A DNA stretch of 64,000 nucleotides, taken from Streptococcus sanguinis SK1 = NCTC 7863 (GTDB lineage Bacteria > Bacillota > Bacilli > Lactobacillales > Streptococcaceae). This document shows, piece after piece, positions 35,055 through 44,228 of the stretch (its first letter is position 1; the number at the start of each line of letters is the position of its first letter). The stretch is taken from NCBI RefSeq assembly GCF_000194945.1, contig NZ_GL878511.1, forward strand, positions 62,001 to 126,000. Reading direction: 5' to 3'. The translations under genes and the position numbers were made by a program. The notes under the pieces are model-generated. The model worked only from the letters and a program-made list of their open reading frames with translations, was not told the origin of the DNA and searched no databases.

Positions 35055-37886
35055 TTATTTCACGTGCAGCTTGCCTTTCAAGTACTGGCCGGTATAGCTG
35101 GCTGGATTAGCAGCGACTTCTTCCGGTGTCCCCGTCGCAATGATCGTACCGCCACCTACACCGCCTTCCGGTCCTAAGTCGATGATATGGTCAGCTGTCT
35201 TGATAACATCCAGATTGTGCTCGATAACGAGTACTGTATTGCCATCGCCCACAAAGCGTGATAACACATGAAGGAGCTTGGCAATGTCTTCAGAATGCAG
35301 ACCCGTTGTCGGCTCATCTAAGATATAGAAAGACTTACCAGTCGAGCGCTTGTGAAGCTCGCTGGCCAGCTTCATTCGCTGGGCTTCACCACCTGACAAA
35401 GTGGTGGCTGGCTGCCCCAGAGTCACATAGCCCAGCCCTACGTCCTTGATAGTCTGGAGTTTGCGGGCAATCTTGGGAATATGCTGGAAGAATTCTACCG
35501 CATCATTGACCGTCATGTCCAGAACCTGAGCGATATTCTTCTCCTTGTAATGAACCTCTAAAGTCTCGCTATTATAGCGAGTCCCGTGGCAGACCTCGCA
35601 GGCCACATAGACGTCAGGCAGGAAGTGCATCTCAATCTTGATAATTCCATCACCCGAGCAAGCCTCACAGCGGCCACCCTTGACGTTAAAGCTGAAACGG
35701 CCCTTTTTATAGCCACGAATCTTGGCTTCATTGGTCTTGGCAAAGAGATCGCGAATATCGTCAAAGACTCCAGTATAAGTAGCCGGATTAGAGCGCGGTG
35801 TCCGGCCAATCGGACTTTGGTCAATATCAATCAGTCGATCCACATGCTCAATACCACTGATTTTCTTGAACTTACCTGGCTTAGCAGAGTTGCGGTTGAG
35901 TTTTTGGGCGATGGCTTTTTTAAGAATAGAGTTGACCAGCGTTGACTTGCCAGATCCAGAAACTCCCGTCACAGCGATGAATTTGCCCAAGGGGAATCTA
36001 GCCGTGATATTCTGCAAGTTATTTTCCTGAGCACCAGTCACTTCGATAAAACGGCCATTGCCTACACGGCGTTCCAATGGTACTGGGATCTCGCGCTTAC
36101 CTGACAAGTATTGGCCTGTGATAGATTTCTTACTCTTAGCTACTTGCGCAGGAGTGCCGGCTGCGACGATTTCACCGCCGAAAACACCGGCTCCTGGTCC
36201 CACGTCAATCAGCCAGTCAGCCTCCCGCATGGTGTCCTCATCGTGCTCAACCACGATGAGGGTATTGCCCAGGTCGCGCATCTTCTTGAGGCTGGCAATC
36301 AGGCGGTCATTGTCACGCTGGTGCAAGCCAATAGAGGGCTCGTCCAGGATATAGAGGACGCCACTCAAGTTAGAACCAATCTGAGTCGCCAAGCGAATCC
36401 GCTGGCTCTCGCCTCCTGATAGAGTTCCTGCCGAGCGAGACAAAGTCAGGTAATTGAGGCCAACGTTATTGAGGAAGGTCAGGCGGTCGTGAATTTCTTT
36501 GAGAATAGGCCGAGCAATCGTAGCTTCATTGTCAGTCAAGCTAAGCTTGTCCAACTGAAGCAAATGATCAGCAATGGACAAGTCTGAAATCTCACCGATA
36601 TGCAAGCCGTCTTCGCCGCCAACCTTGACAGACAAGGCCTGAGGGCTGAGTCGATAACCATGACAAGCCGCACAAGTCAGCTCATTCATATAAGCCCGCA
36701 TCTGTGTCCGAGTAAAATCACTATTGGTTTCATGGTAGCGACGGTTGATATTGGTGACAACCCCCTCAAAAGGAATATCAATATCGCGCACGCCGCCAAA
36801 TTCATTTTCATAGTGGAAATGAAACTCTCGTCCATCTGAGCCAAAGAAAATCAGCTGCTTTTCTTCCTCCGTCAGCTCCTCAAAAGGCTTATCCATATCA
36901 ATGCCAAAGGCTGCCATGGCCTGCTCCAGCATCTGCGGATAGTAGTTGGAGGAGATGGGATTCCAAGGTGCTAGCGCTCCTTCGCGCAAGGTCTTGCCAG
37001 CTTCTGGCACAACGACATCTAGATCCACCTTCAGCTTAACCCCCAGACCATCACAGTCCGGACAGGAGCCAAAGGGCGCATTAAAAGAAAAGAGTCGCGG
37101 CTCTAGCTCTGGCACTGTAAAGCCACAGACTGGGCAGGCATAGTGCTCAGAAAAGAGAAGCTCTTGACCGTCCATGGTATCAATCACCACATAGCCCTCA
37201 GCAATCCGCAGAGCAGCTTCGACCGAGTCAAAGAGGCGACTGCGCACCCCTTCCTTGATAACAATTCTGTCTACCACAACCTCAATATCATGCTGCTTGC
37301 TCTTAGAAAGCTCTGGCACTTCCGTCACATCGTAAATATCGCCATCCACGCGCACACGGACATAACCGTCCTTCTGAATCTTATCAAAAACGGTCTTATG
37401 CTGGCCCTTTTTCTTGCGGATGACCGGGGCTAATATCTGCAGCCGCTGACGCTCTGGCAATTCCAAGACCTTGTCAACAATCTGTTCAACAGACGAAGCC
37501 GTAATAGCTCCATGACCGTTGATACAGTATGGAGTTCCAACACGAGCATAGAGCAGGCGCAGGTAGTCATTGATTTCGGTAGCTGTTCCCACTGTTGAGC
37601 GGGGATTTTTACTGGTCGTCTTCTGGTCGATGGAAATAGCCGGGCTGAGACCATCAATCGAGTCTACATCCGGCTTTTCCATATTGCCCAAAAACTGCCG
37701 AGCATAGGCCGATAGACTCTCCACATAGCGGCGCTGCCCCTCGGCATAGAGGGTGTCAAAAGCCAGACTGGACTTGCCTGAACCAGACAGACCGGTCACC
37801 ACGACCAGCTTGTCCCGCGGAATTTCTACATCAATATTTTTTAAATTATGAGCTCGCGCTCCATGAATCACAATTTTATCTTGCAT
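35055..37886 (-). CDS. uvrA: Excinuclease ABC subunit A
   Basis: 943 residues, full length. Damage-recognition ATPase of nucleotide excision repair, acting as a dimer with UvrB. Two ABC modules: Walker [21 protein letters not shown] and [15 protein letters not shown]; signatures [16 protein letters not shown] and [15 protein letters not shown]. Zinc-binding cysteines are in CPVCGF..CPDCDG and [14 protein letters not shown]. Nothing is missing. Divergent from corA. No LexA/HdiR-type box was recognised in the short upstream region. Confidence 0.98.
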   Translation of the reverse strand: MQDKIVIHGARAHNLKNIDVEIPRDKLVVVTGLSGSGKSSLAFDTLYAEGQRRYVESLSAYARQFLGNMEKPDVDSIDGLSPAISIDQKTTSKNPRSTVGTATEINDYLRLLYARVGTPYCINGHGAITASSVEQIVDKVLELPERQRLQILAPVIRKKKGQHKTVFDKIQKDGYVRVRVDGDIYDVTEVPELSKSKQHDIEVVVDRIVIKEGVRSRLFDSVEAALRIAEGYVVIDTMDGQELLFSEHYACPVCGFTVPELEPRLFSFNAPFGSCPDCDGLGVKLKVDLDVVVPEAGKTLREGALAPWNPISSNYYPQMLEQAMAAFGIDMDKPFEELTEEEKQLIFFGSDGREFHFHYENEFGGVRDIDIPFEGVVTNINRRYHETNSDFTRTQMRAYMNELTCAACHGYRLSPQALSVKVGGEDGLHIGEISDLSIADHLLQLDKLSLTDNEATIARPILKEIHDRLTFLNNVGLNYLTLSRSAGTLSGGESQRIRLATQIGSNLSGVLYILDEPSIGLHQRDNDRLIASLKKMRDLGNTLIVVEHDEDTMREADWLIDVGPGAGVFGGEIVAAGTPAQVAKSKKSITGQYLSGKREIPVPLERRVGNGRFIEVTGAQENNLQNITARFPLGKFIAVTGVSGSGKSTLVNSILKKAIAQKLNRNSAKPGKFKKISGIEHVDRLIDIDQSPIGRTPRSNPATYTGVFDDIRDLFAKTNEAKIRGYKKGRFSFNVKGGRCEACSGDGIIKIEMHFLPDVYVACEVCHGTRYNSETLEVHYKEKNIAQVLDMTVNDAVEFFQHIPKIARKLQTIKDVGLGYVTLGQPATTLSGGEAQRMKLASELHKRSTGKSFYILDEPTTGLHSEDIAKLLHVLSRFVGDGNTVLVIEHNLDVIKTADHIIDLGPEGGVGGGTIIATGTPEEVAANPASYTGQYLKGKLHVK

Positions 37887-38014
37887 CTTGACCTCGTTTC
37901 ACTTATAAACCTTCTCCATTATAACAAATTTTTCTGCAAACTTTTGCCCCAAAAGCCCGAATTTGTAGTATAATAGTACGGTATGCAAAAAACACTCTGG
38001 AAAGGAAAAAGATC

Positions 38015-38959
38015 ATGAAGCAAGTCTTTTTATCAACTACGACAGAATTCAAAGAGATTGATGCGCTCGAATCAGGCTCTTGGATCAATCTTGTCAATCC
38101 TTCCCAGAGCGAATCAATCGAAATTGCCAACGTCTTTGGCATTGACATCACTGACCTGCGAGCGCCACTCGATGCGGAAGAAATGTCTCGGGTTACTATA
38201 GAGGATGAGTACACGCTGATCATTGTTGACGTGCCCATCACAGAGGAGCGGAATAACCAGACTTACTATGTCACGATCCCCCTTGGTATTATCATCACGG
38301 AAGAGGCGATTATCACCACTTGTTTGGAAAAATTACCTCTGCTGGACATCTTCATTCACCGGCGCCTGCGCAACTTCTATACTTTTATGAAGTCACGTTT
38401 TATCTTTCAGATTCTCTACCACAATGCCGAATTATATCTGACAGCCCTGCGCTCCATTGACCGTAAGAGTGAGCAGATTGAGAGCCAGCTGCACAAGTCC
38501 ACGCGAAATGAAGAACTGATTGAGCTCATGGAGTTGGAAAAGACCATCGTCTATTTCAAAGCCTCTCTTAAGACAAATGAGCGTGTGATTAAGAAGCTGA
38601 CAAGCTCCACCAGCAATATCAAGAAATACCTGGAAGACGAGGACTTGCTGGAAGACACCTTGATTGAGACCCAGCAGGCCATTGAGATGGCTGATATCTA
38701 CGGCAACATCCTCCACAGTATGACTGAGACCTTTGCCTCTATCATTTCTAATAACCAGAACAATATCATGAAAGCCTTGGCTCTGGTGACTATCGTCATG
38801 TCTATCCCGACCATGATTTTCTCGGCCTATGGGATGAACTTCAAAAATAACGAACTGCCTCTCAACGGTGAACCTCATGCCTTCTGGATTATCATGTTCA
38901 TCGCCTTTGCCATGAGTGCTTCGGTCATGGCCTATCTCATGCACAAAAAACTATTTTAA
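38015..38959 (+). CDS. corA: CorA-family Mg2+/Co2+ transporter
   Basis: 314 residues. Large cytoplasmic N-terminal domain with a long helical region (SIDRKSEQIESQLHKSTRNEELIELMELEKTIVYFKASL), then two C-terminal membrane helices. The selectivity-filter motif GMN appears in FSAYGMNFKNNELP between them. The TATAAT box is at about 37970, and GGAAAGGA precedes the ATG. It mediates divalent cation uptake. Followed 18 bp later by a DUF1129 gene. Confidence 0.94.
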   Translation: MKQVFLSTTTEFKEIDALESGSWINLVNPSQSESIEIANVFGIDITDLRAPLDAEEMSRVTIEDEYTLIIVDVPITEERNNQTYYVTIPLGIIITEEAIITTCLEKLPLLDIFIHRRLRNFYTFMKSRFIFQILYHNAELYLTALRSIDRKSEQIESQLHKSTRNEELIELMELEKTIVYFKASLKTNERVIKKLTSSTSNIKKYLEDEDLLEDTLIETQQAIEMADIYGNILHSMTETFASIISNNQNNIMKALALVTIVMSIPTMIFSAYGMNFKNNELPLNGEPHAFWIIMFIAFAMSASVMAYLMHKKLF

Positions 38960-38977
38960 CCTTTAGAAAGAACGCCT

Positions 38978-39652
38978 ATGTCACAAGTATCCCTCGACAA
39001 ACTCAGCAAAAAAAACAAAGAATTTATCCATATCGCGACTAACCAACTCCTACAAGACGGCAAATCCGATCAGGAAATCCAGACTATCTTAGAAGGCATT
39101 CTGCCGGAAATTTTGGAAAATCAAACCAAGGGAATCACTGCCCGCGGCCTCTACGGAGCCCCAACTACTTGGGCAGCATCTCTGACTGCAAAAGAGCGCT
39201 ATGATGCCGAGCATCCAAAGGAAAATGACGATCCTAAATGGATGATGCTGGACTCTGTCCTCTTTATCTTTGGTTTCTTTACCCTCCTGACCTCTATCGT
39301 CAATCTGGCTTCCTCTCAGCCATCTGTCTATGGACTGACGACTCTCGTACTTGGAAGCATCGTCGGTGGCCTTTCTTTCTATGCTCTCTACCACTTTATC
39401 TACCGTTTCTACGGACCAGATAAGGACCGTAGCCAGCGCCCTAAACTGCTCAAGTCCATCCTTACCATGGCAGCAGCTATTCTCCTCTGGAGCATGTCCA
39501 TCGTATTGACCAGCCTCCTGCCTGAATTCCTCAATCCCCGCCTGTCCAATGTCGTAGTTGCTATTGTCGGCGCTATTACCCTAGCCCTGCGTTTCTATCT
39601 CAAAAAACGCTTCAACATCAAGAGTGCGACTATGGGACCGACGAGATATTAA
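38978..39652 (+). CDS. DUF1129 family membrane protein
   Basis: 224 residues. The soluble N-terminal part (LSKKNKEFIHIATNQLLQDGKSDQEIQTILEGILPEILENQTKGITARGLYGAPTTWA) matches the DUF1129 family; four membrane helices follow in two pairs. Function unknown. Consistently placed after corA in streptococci, and co-transcribed here (18-bp gap, AAAGAA before the ATG). Confidence 0.85.
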   Translation: MSQVSLDKLSKKNKEFIHIATNQLLQDGKSDQEIQTILEGILPEILENQTKGITARGLYGAPTTWAASLTAKERYDAEHPKENDDPKWMMLDSVLFIFGFFTLLTSIVNLASSQPSVYGLTTLVLGSIVGGLSFYALYHFIYRFYGPDKDRSQRPKLLKSILTMAAAILLWSMSIVLTSLLPEFLNPRLSNVVVAIVGAITLALRFYLKKRFNIKSATMGPTRY

Positions 39653-39657
39653 TATCA

Positions 39658-39690
39658 CACAAAAAGAGGTCAATGACCTCTTTTTGATTT
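39658..39690. terminator. Bidirectional terminator between corA-DUF1129 and the ABC operon
   Basis: AAAAAGAGGTCA and its complement form a stem with T/A runs on both sides; it lies between two convergent transcripts. Confidence 0.8.
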
Positions 39691-39879
39691 GCTTCGGAAA
39701 TATTTCCAATAAAGAGAGTAGGGAATGGGCAAACCAAGAATCAACCAAAAGCGATTGACAACAATGTCCGCCTTTCCTACCCTGTTAAAATGAATGGGGA
39801 CCTGCTCTGGCAGCAGGCAGATAATCAGAAATATGATTACTGCTAAGAAAAACAAAACGAATAAATCTTTCTTTTTCAT
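39670..39879 (-). CDS. Small DUF1648-like membrane protein
   Basis: 69 residues: one N-terminal membrane helix (LFVLFFLAVIIFLIICL), then LPEQVPIHFNRVGKADIVVNRFW, which matches the DUF1648 motif found at the start of SdpI-type immunity proteins, and a second hydrophobic stretch with a basic tail. Its start overlaps the stop of the ABC permease gene by one base. It could be an accessory subunit or a minimal immunity-like protein. The terminator overlaps its last codons. Confidence 0.7.
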   Translation of the reverse strand: MKKKDLFVLFFLAVIIFLIICLLPEQVPIHFNRVGKADIVVNRFWLILGLPIPYSLYWKYFRSKSKRGH

Positions 39880-41420
39880 TAGCCATGGACCTCCTTAAAA
39901 TATCCTTGTTTTATTAAATGCCTATAAAGGACGACAGCCAAAAGCAAAAGTCCAAGAGCTGAGATTCGCAGCGACATCTCCAAGTCCATACCAAATAGTA
40001 AGGAAAAGCAAAGAGGGAACACAAGAACCAAGATGCCAATTCCTCCAGACAAGATAGCCGAAAAACTTTGCTTAATAACAATCATTTCATTGTCCCAGAT
40101 GAACTTAGGATAATGAAAATTGACCACAAGTCCCTGAAGAGCTGTAAATAGAGAATAAGGCAGTGAAATAAGGACCAAGTCCACTACTTGCAATCCTCCT
40201 AGCGAGAAACGCCAAACCAGAACAGGCAAGCCCAGCAGCAAGGCCACGAAATGTAAAGACACCGTCAAGGCCAGCTTTGCCATCATTATCTGCCTCATAG
40301 AAACCGGGAGCGTCTGAAGCAGCCAAATCTCTTCACCCTCTAAGGAAATACTGACAGCTGCAGGATTGGAAATACTGAGACAGCCAGCCAGTAATAGGGG
40401 TAAAAATTCTCGGCTATCGCTGAGTCCTATCGAAGAAAAGAGGACATCAGGACTCATAAAACAAAGTGAGATGGCTAAAACGATGATTAAAATAGTTCCC
40501 AGCCCACTATTGAGCATATAAAGATAGGAACTCACAAAATTCGCAAATTCTCTCCTATAAAGAGCCATAAAGGGAGACTTCTGCCAGCTTCTATAGACTT
40601 TGCTTTCTGACTTCACTCCTGTTATCATCTGATTCATTTTTAAATAATTTCTACTTAAATACCTTAGAAAAAGTCCTGTCAGCGCAAACGATATAAGCAT
40701 CAACAAAAGGCTAGCCCACAAAAAATGCTGAGGGTTAAAAAACAAGCTTGCCGGAGGATAGAGAGAAGTCAGTTGCTTGGTAAGCAAGAGACCAACATTT
40801 TCTGCTGACATTCCTGCCCTCATAGCCCACATACTGCCTGTTGCCAGCCCCAAAAGCAAGAGAAGAGAAAAAAGGAAGGCAACTAGATTCTTATGAGGGG
40901 CCTTTGAGGCTATGTAGGCAACGCACAAGCCAAGTAAAGAGGCTAAACAGAGAGGTAAAAGAGGAACAAATCCCATTAAAAGCAGATAAAGAAGCAACTC
41001 CAACAAGGACGCACCATATCCAAACCAAACGAGGCCTGCTGGCAGCATGAGAAGGACAGCAAACACACTGTTCAAAAGATAAAGAAAAGCAGATTTCTCA
41101 TAGACAATCTCTCTAATACTGAGCGGCAATACGATGAGCCTGTCAAGTTCCTCTTGGTCAAACAAGATACCATTTGACTGCATTAGACTAAAAAAGAAAA
41201 TAATAAAACTAACCAAGGCAATCATATAGGCTGGTATCAAATTTGCCTGCCCCAACTTGACTAAACTCAAAGCCGTCAAAAGGTTATAGCCTGAAAATAG
41301 CAAAAGAAGAATGAAGAGCAGGCCAAGCTTAAAATACCTGCCAAATCCCCCTTTCCTTAAATCATTAAGCGAAAATGTGCTGTATAATTGTACTTTTAAA
41401 AGCAAAAGAATATTAGTCAT
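39879..41420 (-). CDS. ABC transporter permease (large, ABC-2-like)
   Basis: 513 residues from MTNILLLLKVQLYSTFSLNDLRKGGFGRYFKLGLL, about 12 membrane segments. Start at 41420 chosen because it overlaps the ATPase stop by 8 bp, whereas the in-frame ATG at 41486 is deep inside the ATPase gene. The layout resembles permeases of exporters for bacteriocin-like or peptide substrates, but the substrate is unknown. It works with the ATPase encoded immediately upstream and the small DUF1648-like protein. Confidence 0.85.
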   Translation of the reverse strand: MTNILLLLKVQLYSTFSLNDLRKGGFGRYFKLGLLFILLLLFSGYNLLTALSLVKLGQANLIPAYMIALVSFIIFFFSLMQSNGILFDQEELDRLIVLPLSIREIVYEKSAFLYLLNSVFAVLLMLPAGLVWFGYGASLLELLLYLLLMGFVPLLPLCLASLLGLCVAYIASKAPHKNLVAFLFSLLLLLGLATGSMWAMRAGMSAENVGLLLTKQLTSLYPPASLFFNPQHFLWASLLLMLISFALTGLFLRYLSRNYLKMNQMITGVKSESKVYRSWQKSPFMALYRREFANFVSSYLYMLNSGLGTILIIVLAISLCFMSPDVLFSSIGLSDSREFLPLLLAGCLSISNPAAVSISLEGEEIWLLQTLPVSMRQIMMAKLALTVSLHFVALLLGLPVLVWRFSLGGLQVVDLVLISLPYSLFTALQGLVVNFHYPKFIWDNEMIVIKQSFSAILSGGIGILVLVFPLCFSLLFGMDLEMSLRISALGLLLLAVVLYRHLIKQGYFKEVHG

Positions 41421-42126
41421 CTTCCTGTAACTCCATAAATACTTCTTCCAAACTGGATGCCCCCTTAACTTCAGAGGTCCTTCCATTAGCCACCAAACGT
41501 CCCTTTTGCAGAATTGCTACCTTATTGCAGAGTTCTTCCGCAACCTCTAAAACATGGGTAGAAAAGAAAATCGCATGCCCTTGACTGGCTAGGTCTCTCA
41601 TAATCTGCTTAAAATAATAAGCACCTTTCGGATCTAAACCGACAAAAGGTTCATCTAAAATCAATAGTTCTGGCTCATGCAGGAGGGCAGCTATTAGTGC
41701 CAATCGCTGCTTCATCCCATGCGAATAAGCTGATATCAACTGATCCAAAGACGTATCCAGCTCAAACATTTTAGAATACTTTTCTATAGCTGCTTGCCTC
41801 TTTTCCATAGAAACCCTATAAATGTCTGCTACAAAATCCAAAAACTGCCTTGCTGTCAGATTTTTATAAAGGTCTGGGTTATCCGGCAGAAACGCCATCC
41901 TTTTCTTACAAAGCAAGGGCTCCTTCCTGATAGAGTGCCCACAGATATAAATCTCTCCTTTATCAAAATCATGAATCCCTACAATGGACTTAATGGTGGA
42001 TGTCTTACCTGCTCCGTTGGCGCCAATGAAGCCATAAATATCCCCAGGCTCCACCATCAGACTAAGATCATCCACTGCTTTTTTACCGTTGCTATATACT
42101 TTTGTTAAATGTTCTATTTTTAACAT
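41413..42126 (-). CDS. ABC transporter ATP-binding protein
   Basis: 237 residues. Walker A GANGAGKTST, signature YSHGMKQRLALIAALLHEPELLILDEP (degenerate signature typical of ABC-2 exporters), H-loop STHV. Preceded by AGGAG. First gene of a three-gene exporter operon repressed, by inference, by the TetR encoded just upstream: two of the three matching operators lie in its 5' region. Confidence 0.93.
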   Translation of the reverse strand: MLKIEHLTKVYSNGKKAVDDLSLMVEPGDIYGFIGANGAGKTSTIKSIVGIHDFDKGEIYICGHSIRKEPLLCKKRMAFLPDNPDLYKNLTARQFLDFVADIYRVSMEKRQAAIEKYSKMFELDTSLDQLISAYSHGMKQRLALIAALLHEPELLILDEPFVGLDPKGAYYFKQIMRDLASQGHAIFFSTHVLEVAEELCNKVAILQKGRLVANGRTSEVKGASSLEEVFMELQEDD

Positions 42127-42146
42127 GAATTTCTCCTTTTATTTAA

Positions 42147-42229
42147 ACTGACATCTTGTCAGTGTTAGTGTAAAATTTTTTAAATATCAGGATTAAAAGA
42201 TTGAAAATTAAAACTGACATTTTGTCAGT
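42147..42229. promoter_or_regulatory. Two TetR operators upstream of the ABC exporter genes
   Basis: ACTGACATCTTGTCAGT (42147-42163) and ACTGACATTTTGTCAGT (42213-42229) are perfect 7-3-7 palindromes 66 bp apart (about six helical turns), flanking the probable promoter of the ATPase gene. A third copy lies at the tetR promoter. Confidence 0.75.
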
Positions 42230-42239
42230 ATGCTCTCTA

Positions 42240-42262
42240 AATAAAAGGCAGAAAACTGCCGA
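42240..42262 (-). terminator. Terminator after the TetR gene
   Basis: GGCAG-TTTT-CTGCC stem and TTTTATTT on the minus strand; it separates tetR from the ABC genes. Confidence 0.7.
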
Positions 42263-42267
42263 TTATT

Positions 42268-42882
42268 CTAAAAAATAGATTCTTCTATTCCTAAGCTTCT
42301 TTCTAGGATTGCCTGGAAGCTGGTGAGATAATCCTGCAAAGTCTCTGGTTCTTCCTGACTCATCTTAATATCATTTGACACAAAGACGTAGGCAGTCATG
42401 AGAAAAGAAGCCATCTCGTGTGGATATTTTAAATGAAAATCTCCAGATTTCTGTCCTTCCTCCAAGATATGAGTGAAGAAAACAATCATCCGCTCACAGA
42501 GTCTATGATAAAAGCGATCTAAAACATAGCGATTTGTTTCTAAATTGACTGTTTCCTGCAAGACTTGATTTTCCTGTGTTCTGCTTTCCTCTGGGATAAG
42601 GGTTGCCTCAATAAAGGCTCTGATTTTTTCCTTGGCTCCGATATTTGGCTGATAGCTGATTTTTTCGAGCTTTCTCAGCAAGGGTTCAGAGTTCTTTTCA
42701 ATCAGACAATAGAGAATGTCTTCCTTATCCTTAAAATGATAGTAAAGCAGGCCTCGAGAAATTCCAAGCTTATCAATAATGTCTTGAGTTCTAGTCTTTA
42801 GATAGCCTTTTTGGGCAAAGAGCTGCAAGGCTCCAGACATAATCTCTGCCCGCCGCACCTCTACTTCCTTGACATCACGCAT
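42268..42882 (-). CDS. TetR family repressor of the ABC exporter
   Basis: 204 residues from MRDVKEVEVRRAEIMSGALQLFAQKGYLKTRTQDIIDKLGISRGLLYYHFKDKEDIL, a textbook TetR helix-turn-helix. ATG 42882 has AGGAGG upstream; in-frame ATGs at 42954 and 42924 lie in or before the promoter. Its own promoter carries the same palindrome as the exporter promoter, which supports direct control of both. The inducer is unknown, plausibly a compound exported by the pump. Confidence 0.93.
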   Translation of the reverse strand: MRDVKEVEVRRAEIMSGALQLFAQKGYLKTRTQDIIDKLGISRGLLYYHFKDKEDILYCLIEKNSEPLLRKLEKISYQPNIGAKEKIRAFIEATLIPEESRTQENQVLQETVNLETNRYVLDRFYHRLCERMIVFFTHILEEGQKSGDFHLKYPHEMASFLMTAYVFVSNDIKMSQEEPETLQDYLTSFQAILERSLGIEESIF

Positions 42883-42903
42883 GGTTTCTGCCTCCTTGTG
42901 GTC

Positions 42904-42933
42904 AGTATAGCACTTCACTGACATTTTGTCAAT
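42904..42933 (-). promoter_or_regulatory. tetR promoter with third operator copy
   Basis: TTGACA (42927-42932) and TATACT (42904-42909) are 17 bp apart on the minus strand. The operator (42917-42933, one half-site change) covers the -35 box and half of the spacer, which indicates autorepression. Confidence 0.75.
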
Positions 42934-42941
42934 TATAAAAT

Positions 42942-42970
42942 AAAAAAACAGCAAGCCAGAGCCTGCTGTT
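42942..42970 (-). terminator. Terminator after rpsR
   Basis: AACAGCA/TGCTGTT stem plus inner GC pairs, with a long T run on the minus strand. Confidence 0.7.
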
Positions 42971-42977
42971 AATCTAA

Positions 42978-43217
42978 TTAGTCTTCATTTACGAAAGGCA
43001 TCAAAGCCATTACGCGAGCGCGTTTGATAGCTGTTGTTACTTTACGTTGGTTTTTAGCTGAAGTTCCTGTTACGCGACGAGGAAGGATTTTCCCACGTTC
43101 TGAAACGAAACGGCTAAGAAGCTCAGTATCTTTGTAATCAACATATTCAATTTTGTTCGCTGCGATGTAATCAACTTTTTTACGGCGTTTGAATCCGCCA
43201 CGACGTTGTTGAGCCAT
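42978..43217 (-). CDS. rpsR: 30S ribosomal protein S18
   Basis: 79 residues, very basic: [76 protein letters not shown]. Binds S6 in the 30S platform. Last gene of rpsF-ssb-rpsR; the terminator follows at once. Confidence 0.98.
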   Translation of the reverse strand: MAQQRRGGFKRRKKVDYIAANKIEYVDYKDTELLSRFVSERGKILPRRVTGTSAKNQRKVTTAIKRARVMALMPFVNED

Positions 43218-43253
43218 GTGTTTTCTCCTTTATATTATAGTTAGATTCGATCC

Positions 43254-43748
43254 TTAGAAAGGTAGATCGTCGTCTGAGATATCCATTGGGTTAGAATTGC
43301 CAAATGGGCTCTCATCACGAGAAAAGTTCGGTACTTGGTTAGACGAGTCTGCACTGCCATAACTTGGAGCAGAGCTGCCGCCGAAGCTGTTCCCACCGTA
43401 TCCGCCAGATGACTGACCTTCACGATTAGAGCGGCTTTCCAAGAGTTGGAAATTGTCCGCAACAACTTCTGTGACATAGACACGCTGGCCTTGCTGATTC
43501 TCGTAGTTACGCGTTTGAATACGGCCTGTAATTCCGATCAGGGCTCCTTTTTTGGCCCAATTTGCAAGATTTTCTGCCTGCTGACGCCAGATGACAACAT
43601 TGATAAAGTCTGCTTCTCGCTCGCCACTTTGATTTTTAAAGTTGCGATTGACAGCCAGAGTAAATGTTGCGACCGCTTGGTTCTGCGGTGTATAGCGAAG
43701 CTCGGCATCACGGGTCATGCGACCCACCAGTACAACGTTATTAATCAT
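43254..43748 (-). CDS. ssb: Single-stranded DNA-binding protein
   Basis: 164 residues: OB-fold [35 protein letters not shown], then a Gly/Ser-rich disordered linker and the acidic tip DISDDDLPF that recruits replication and repair partners. Middle gene of rpsF-ssb-rpsR, 12 bp after rpsF. This is the essential housekeeping copy type. Confidence 0.97.
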   Translation of the reverse strand: MINNVVLVGRMTRDAELRYTPQNQAVATFTLAVNRNFKNQSGEREADFINVVIWRQQAENLANWAKKGALIGITGRIQTRNYENQQGQRVYVTEVVADNFQLLESRSNREGQSSGGYGGNSFGGSSAPSYGSADSSNQVPNFSRDESPFGNSNPMDISDDDLPF

Positions 43749-43759
43749 AGTCTACCTTC

Positions 43760-44050
43760 TTAAGCGTCAAGTTTGACGATCATGTGACGAAGAATGTCAG
43801 CGTTGATTTTTGAAAGACGGTCAAACTCTTTAAGAGCTGCGTCGTCGTTTGCTTCAACGTTAACGATGTGGTAAAGTCCTTCACGGAAATCTTGGATTTC
43901 GTATGCAAGACGACGTTTTTCCCAGTCTTTTGATTCAACAACAGTTGCACCATTGTCAGTCAAGATAGAATCAAAGCGTGCTACCAAAGCGTTTTTAGCT
44001 TCTTCTTCAATGTTTGGACGAATAATATAAAGAATTTCGTATTTAGCCAT
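43760..44050 (-). CDS. rpsF: 30S ribosomal protein S6
   Basis: 96 residues from [30 protein letters not shown], the family length. ATG 44050 has AGGAGG close upstream. A longer in-frame start at 44152 is impossible because it lies in the promoter. S6 pairs with S18 in the 30S platform. The leader may contain an S6:S18-binding structure that gives feedback control. Confidence 0.98.
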   Translation of the reverse strand: MAKYEILYIIRPNIEEEAKNALVARFDSILTDNGATVVESKDWEKRRLAYEIQDFREGLYHIVNVEANDDAALKEFDRLSKINADILRHMIVKLDA

Positions 44051-44105
44051 TGATTTTTCCTCCTTTTGGTCTAATGACCCCGAGACTTTGCAAGGGGTAA
44101 GTGAG
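44051..44105 (-). promoter_or_regulatory. Candidate S6:S18-binding mRNA leader
   Basis: The rpsF leader contains a stem with ACCCC (44096-44092 on the minus strand) and GGGGT arms closing a loop just before the Shine-Dalgarno. An autoregulatory S6:S18 leader is known in many bacteria; the fold here is compatible with it but I could not check the conserved CCG-containing bulge. Confidence 0.35.
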
Positions 44106-44123
44106 GTTTGCTCACAAATAACT

Positions 44124-44152
44124 ATTATAGCAGACTTCGAGCAGAATAGCAA
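44124..44152 (-). promoter_or_regulatory. rpsF-ssb-rpsR promoter
   Basis: TTGCTA (44147-44152) and TATAAT (44124-44129), 17-bp spacer, with a TGC extended -10. Confidence 0.75.
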
Positions 44153-44172
44153 GGGAAAGTTTTGATATAAGG

Positions 44173-44202
44173 AAAACTCTCTCTGTCACCAGAGAGAGTC
44201 CG
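44173..44202 (-). terminator. Terminator after hutI
   Basis: A perfect 10-bp stem ACTCTCTCTG/CAGAGAGAGT with a 4-nt loop, TTTTCC on the minus strand. Confidence 0.75.
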
Positions 44203-44228
44203 AAAAATACGATTCGTTTTTAGAGAGG

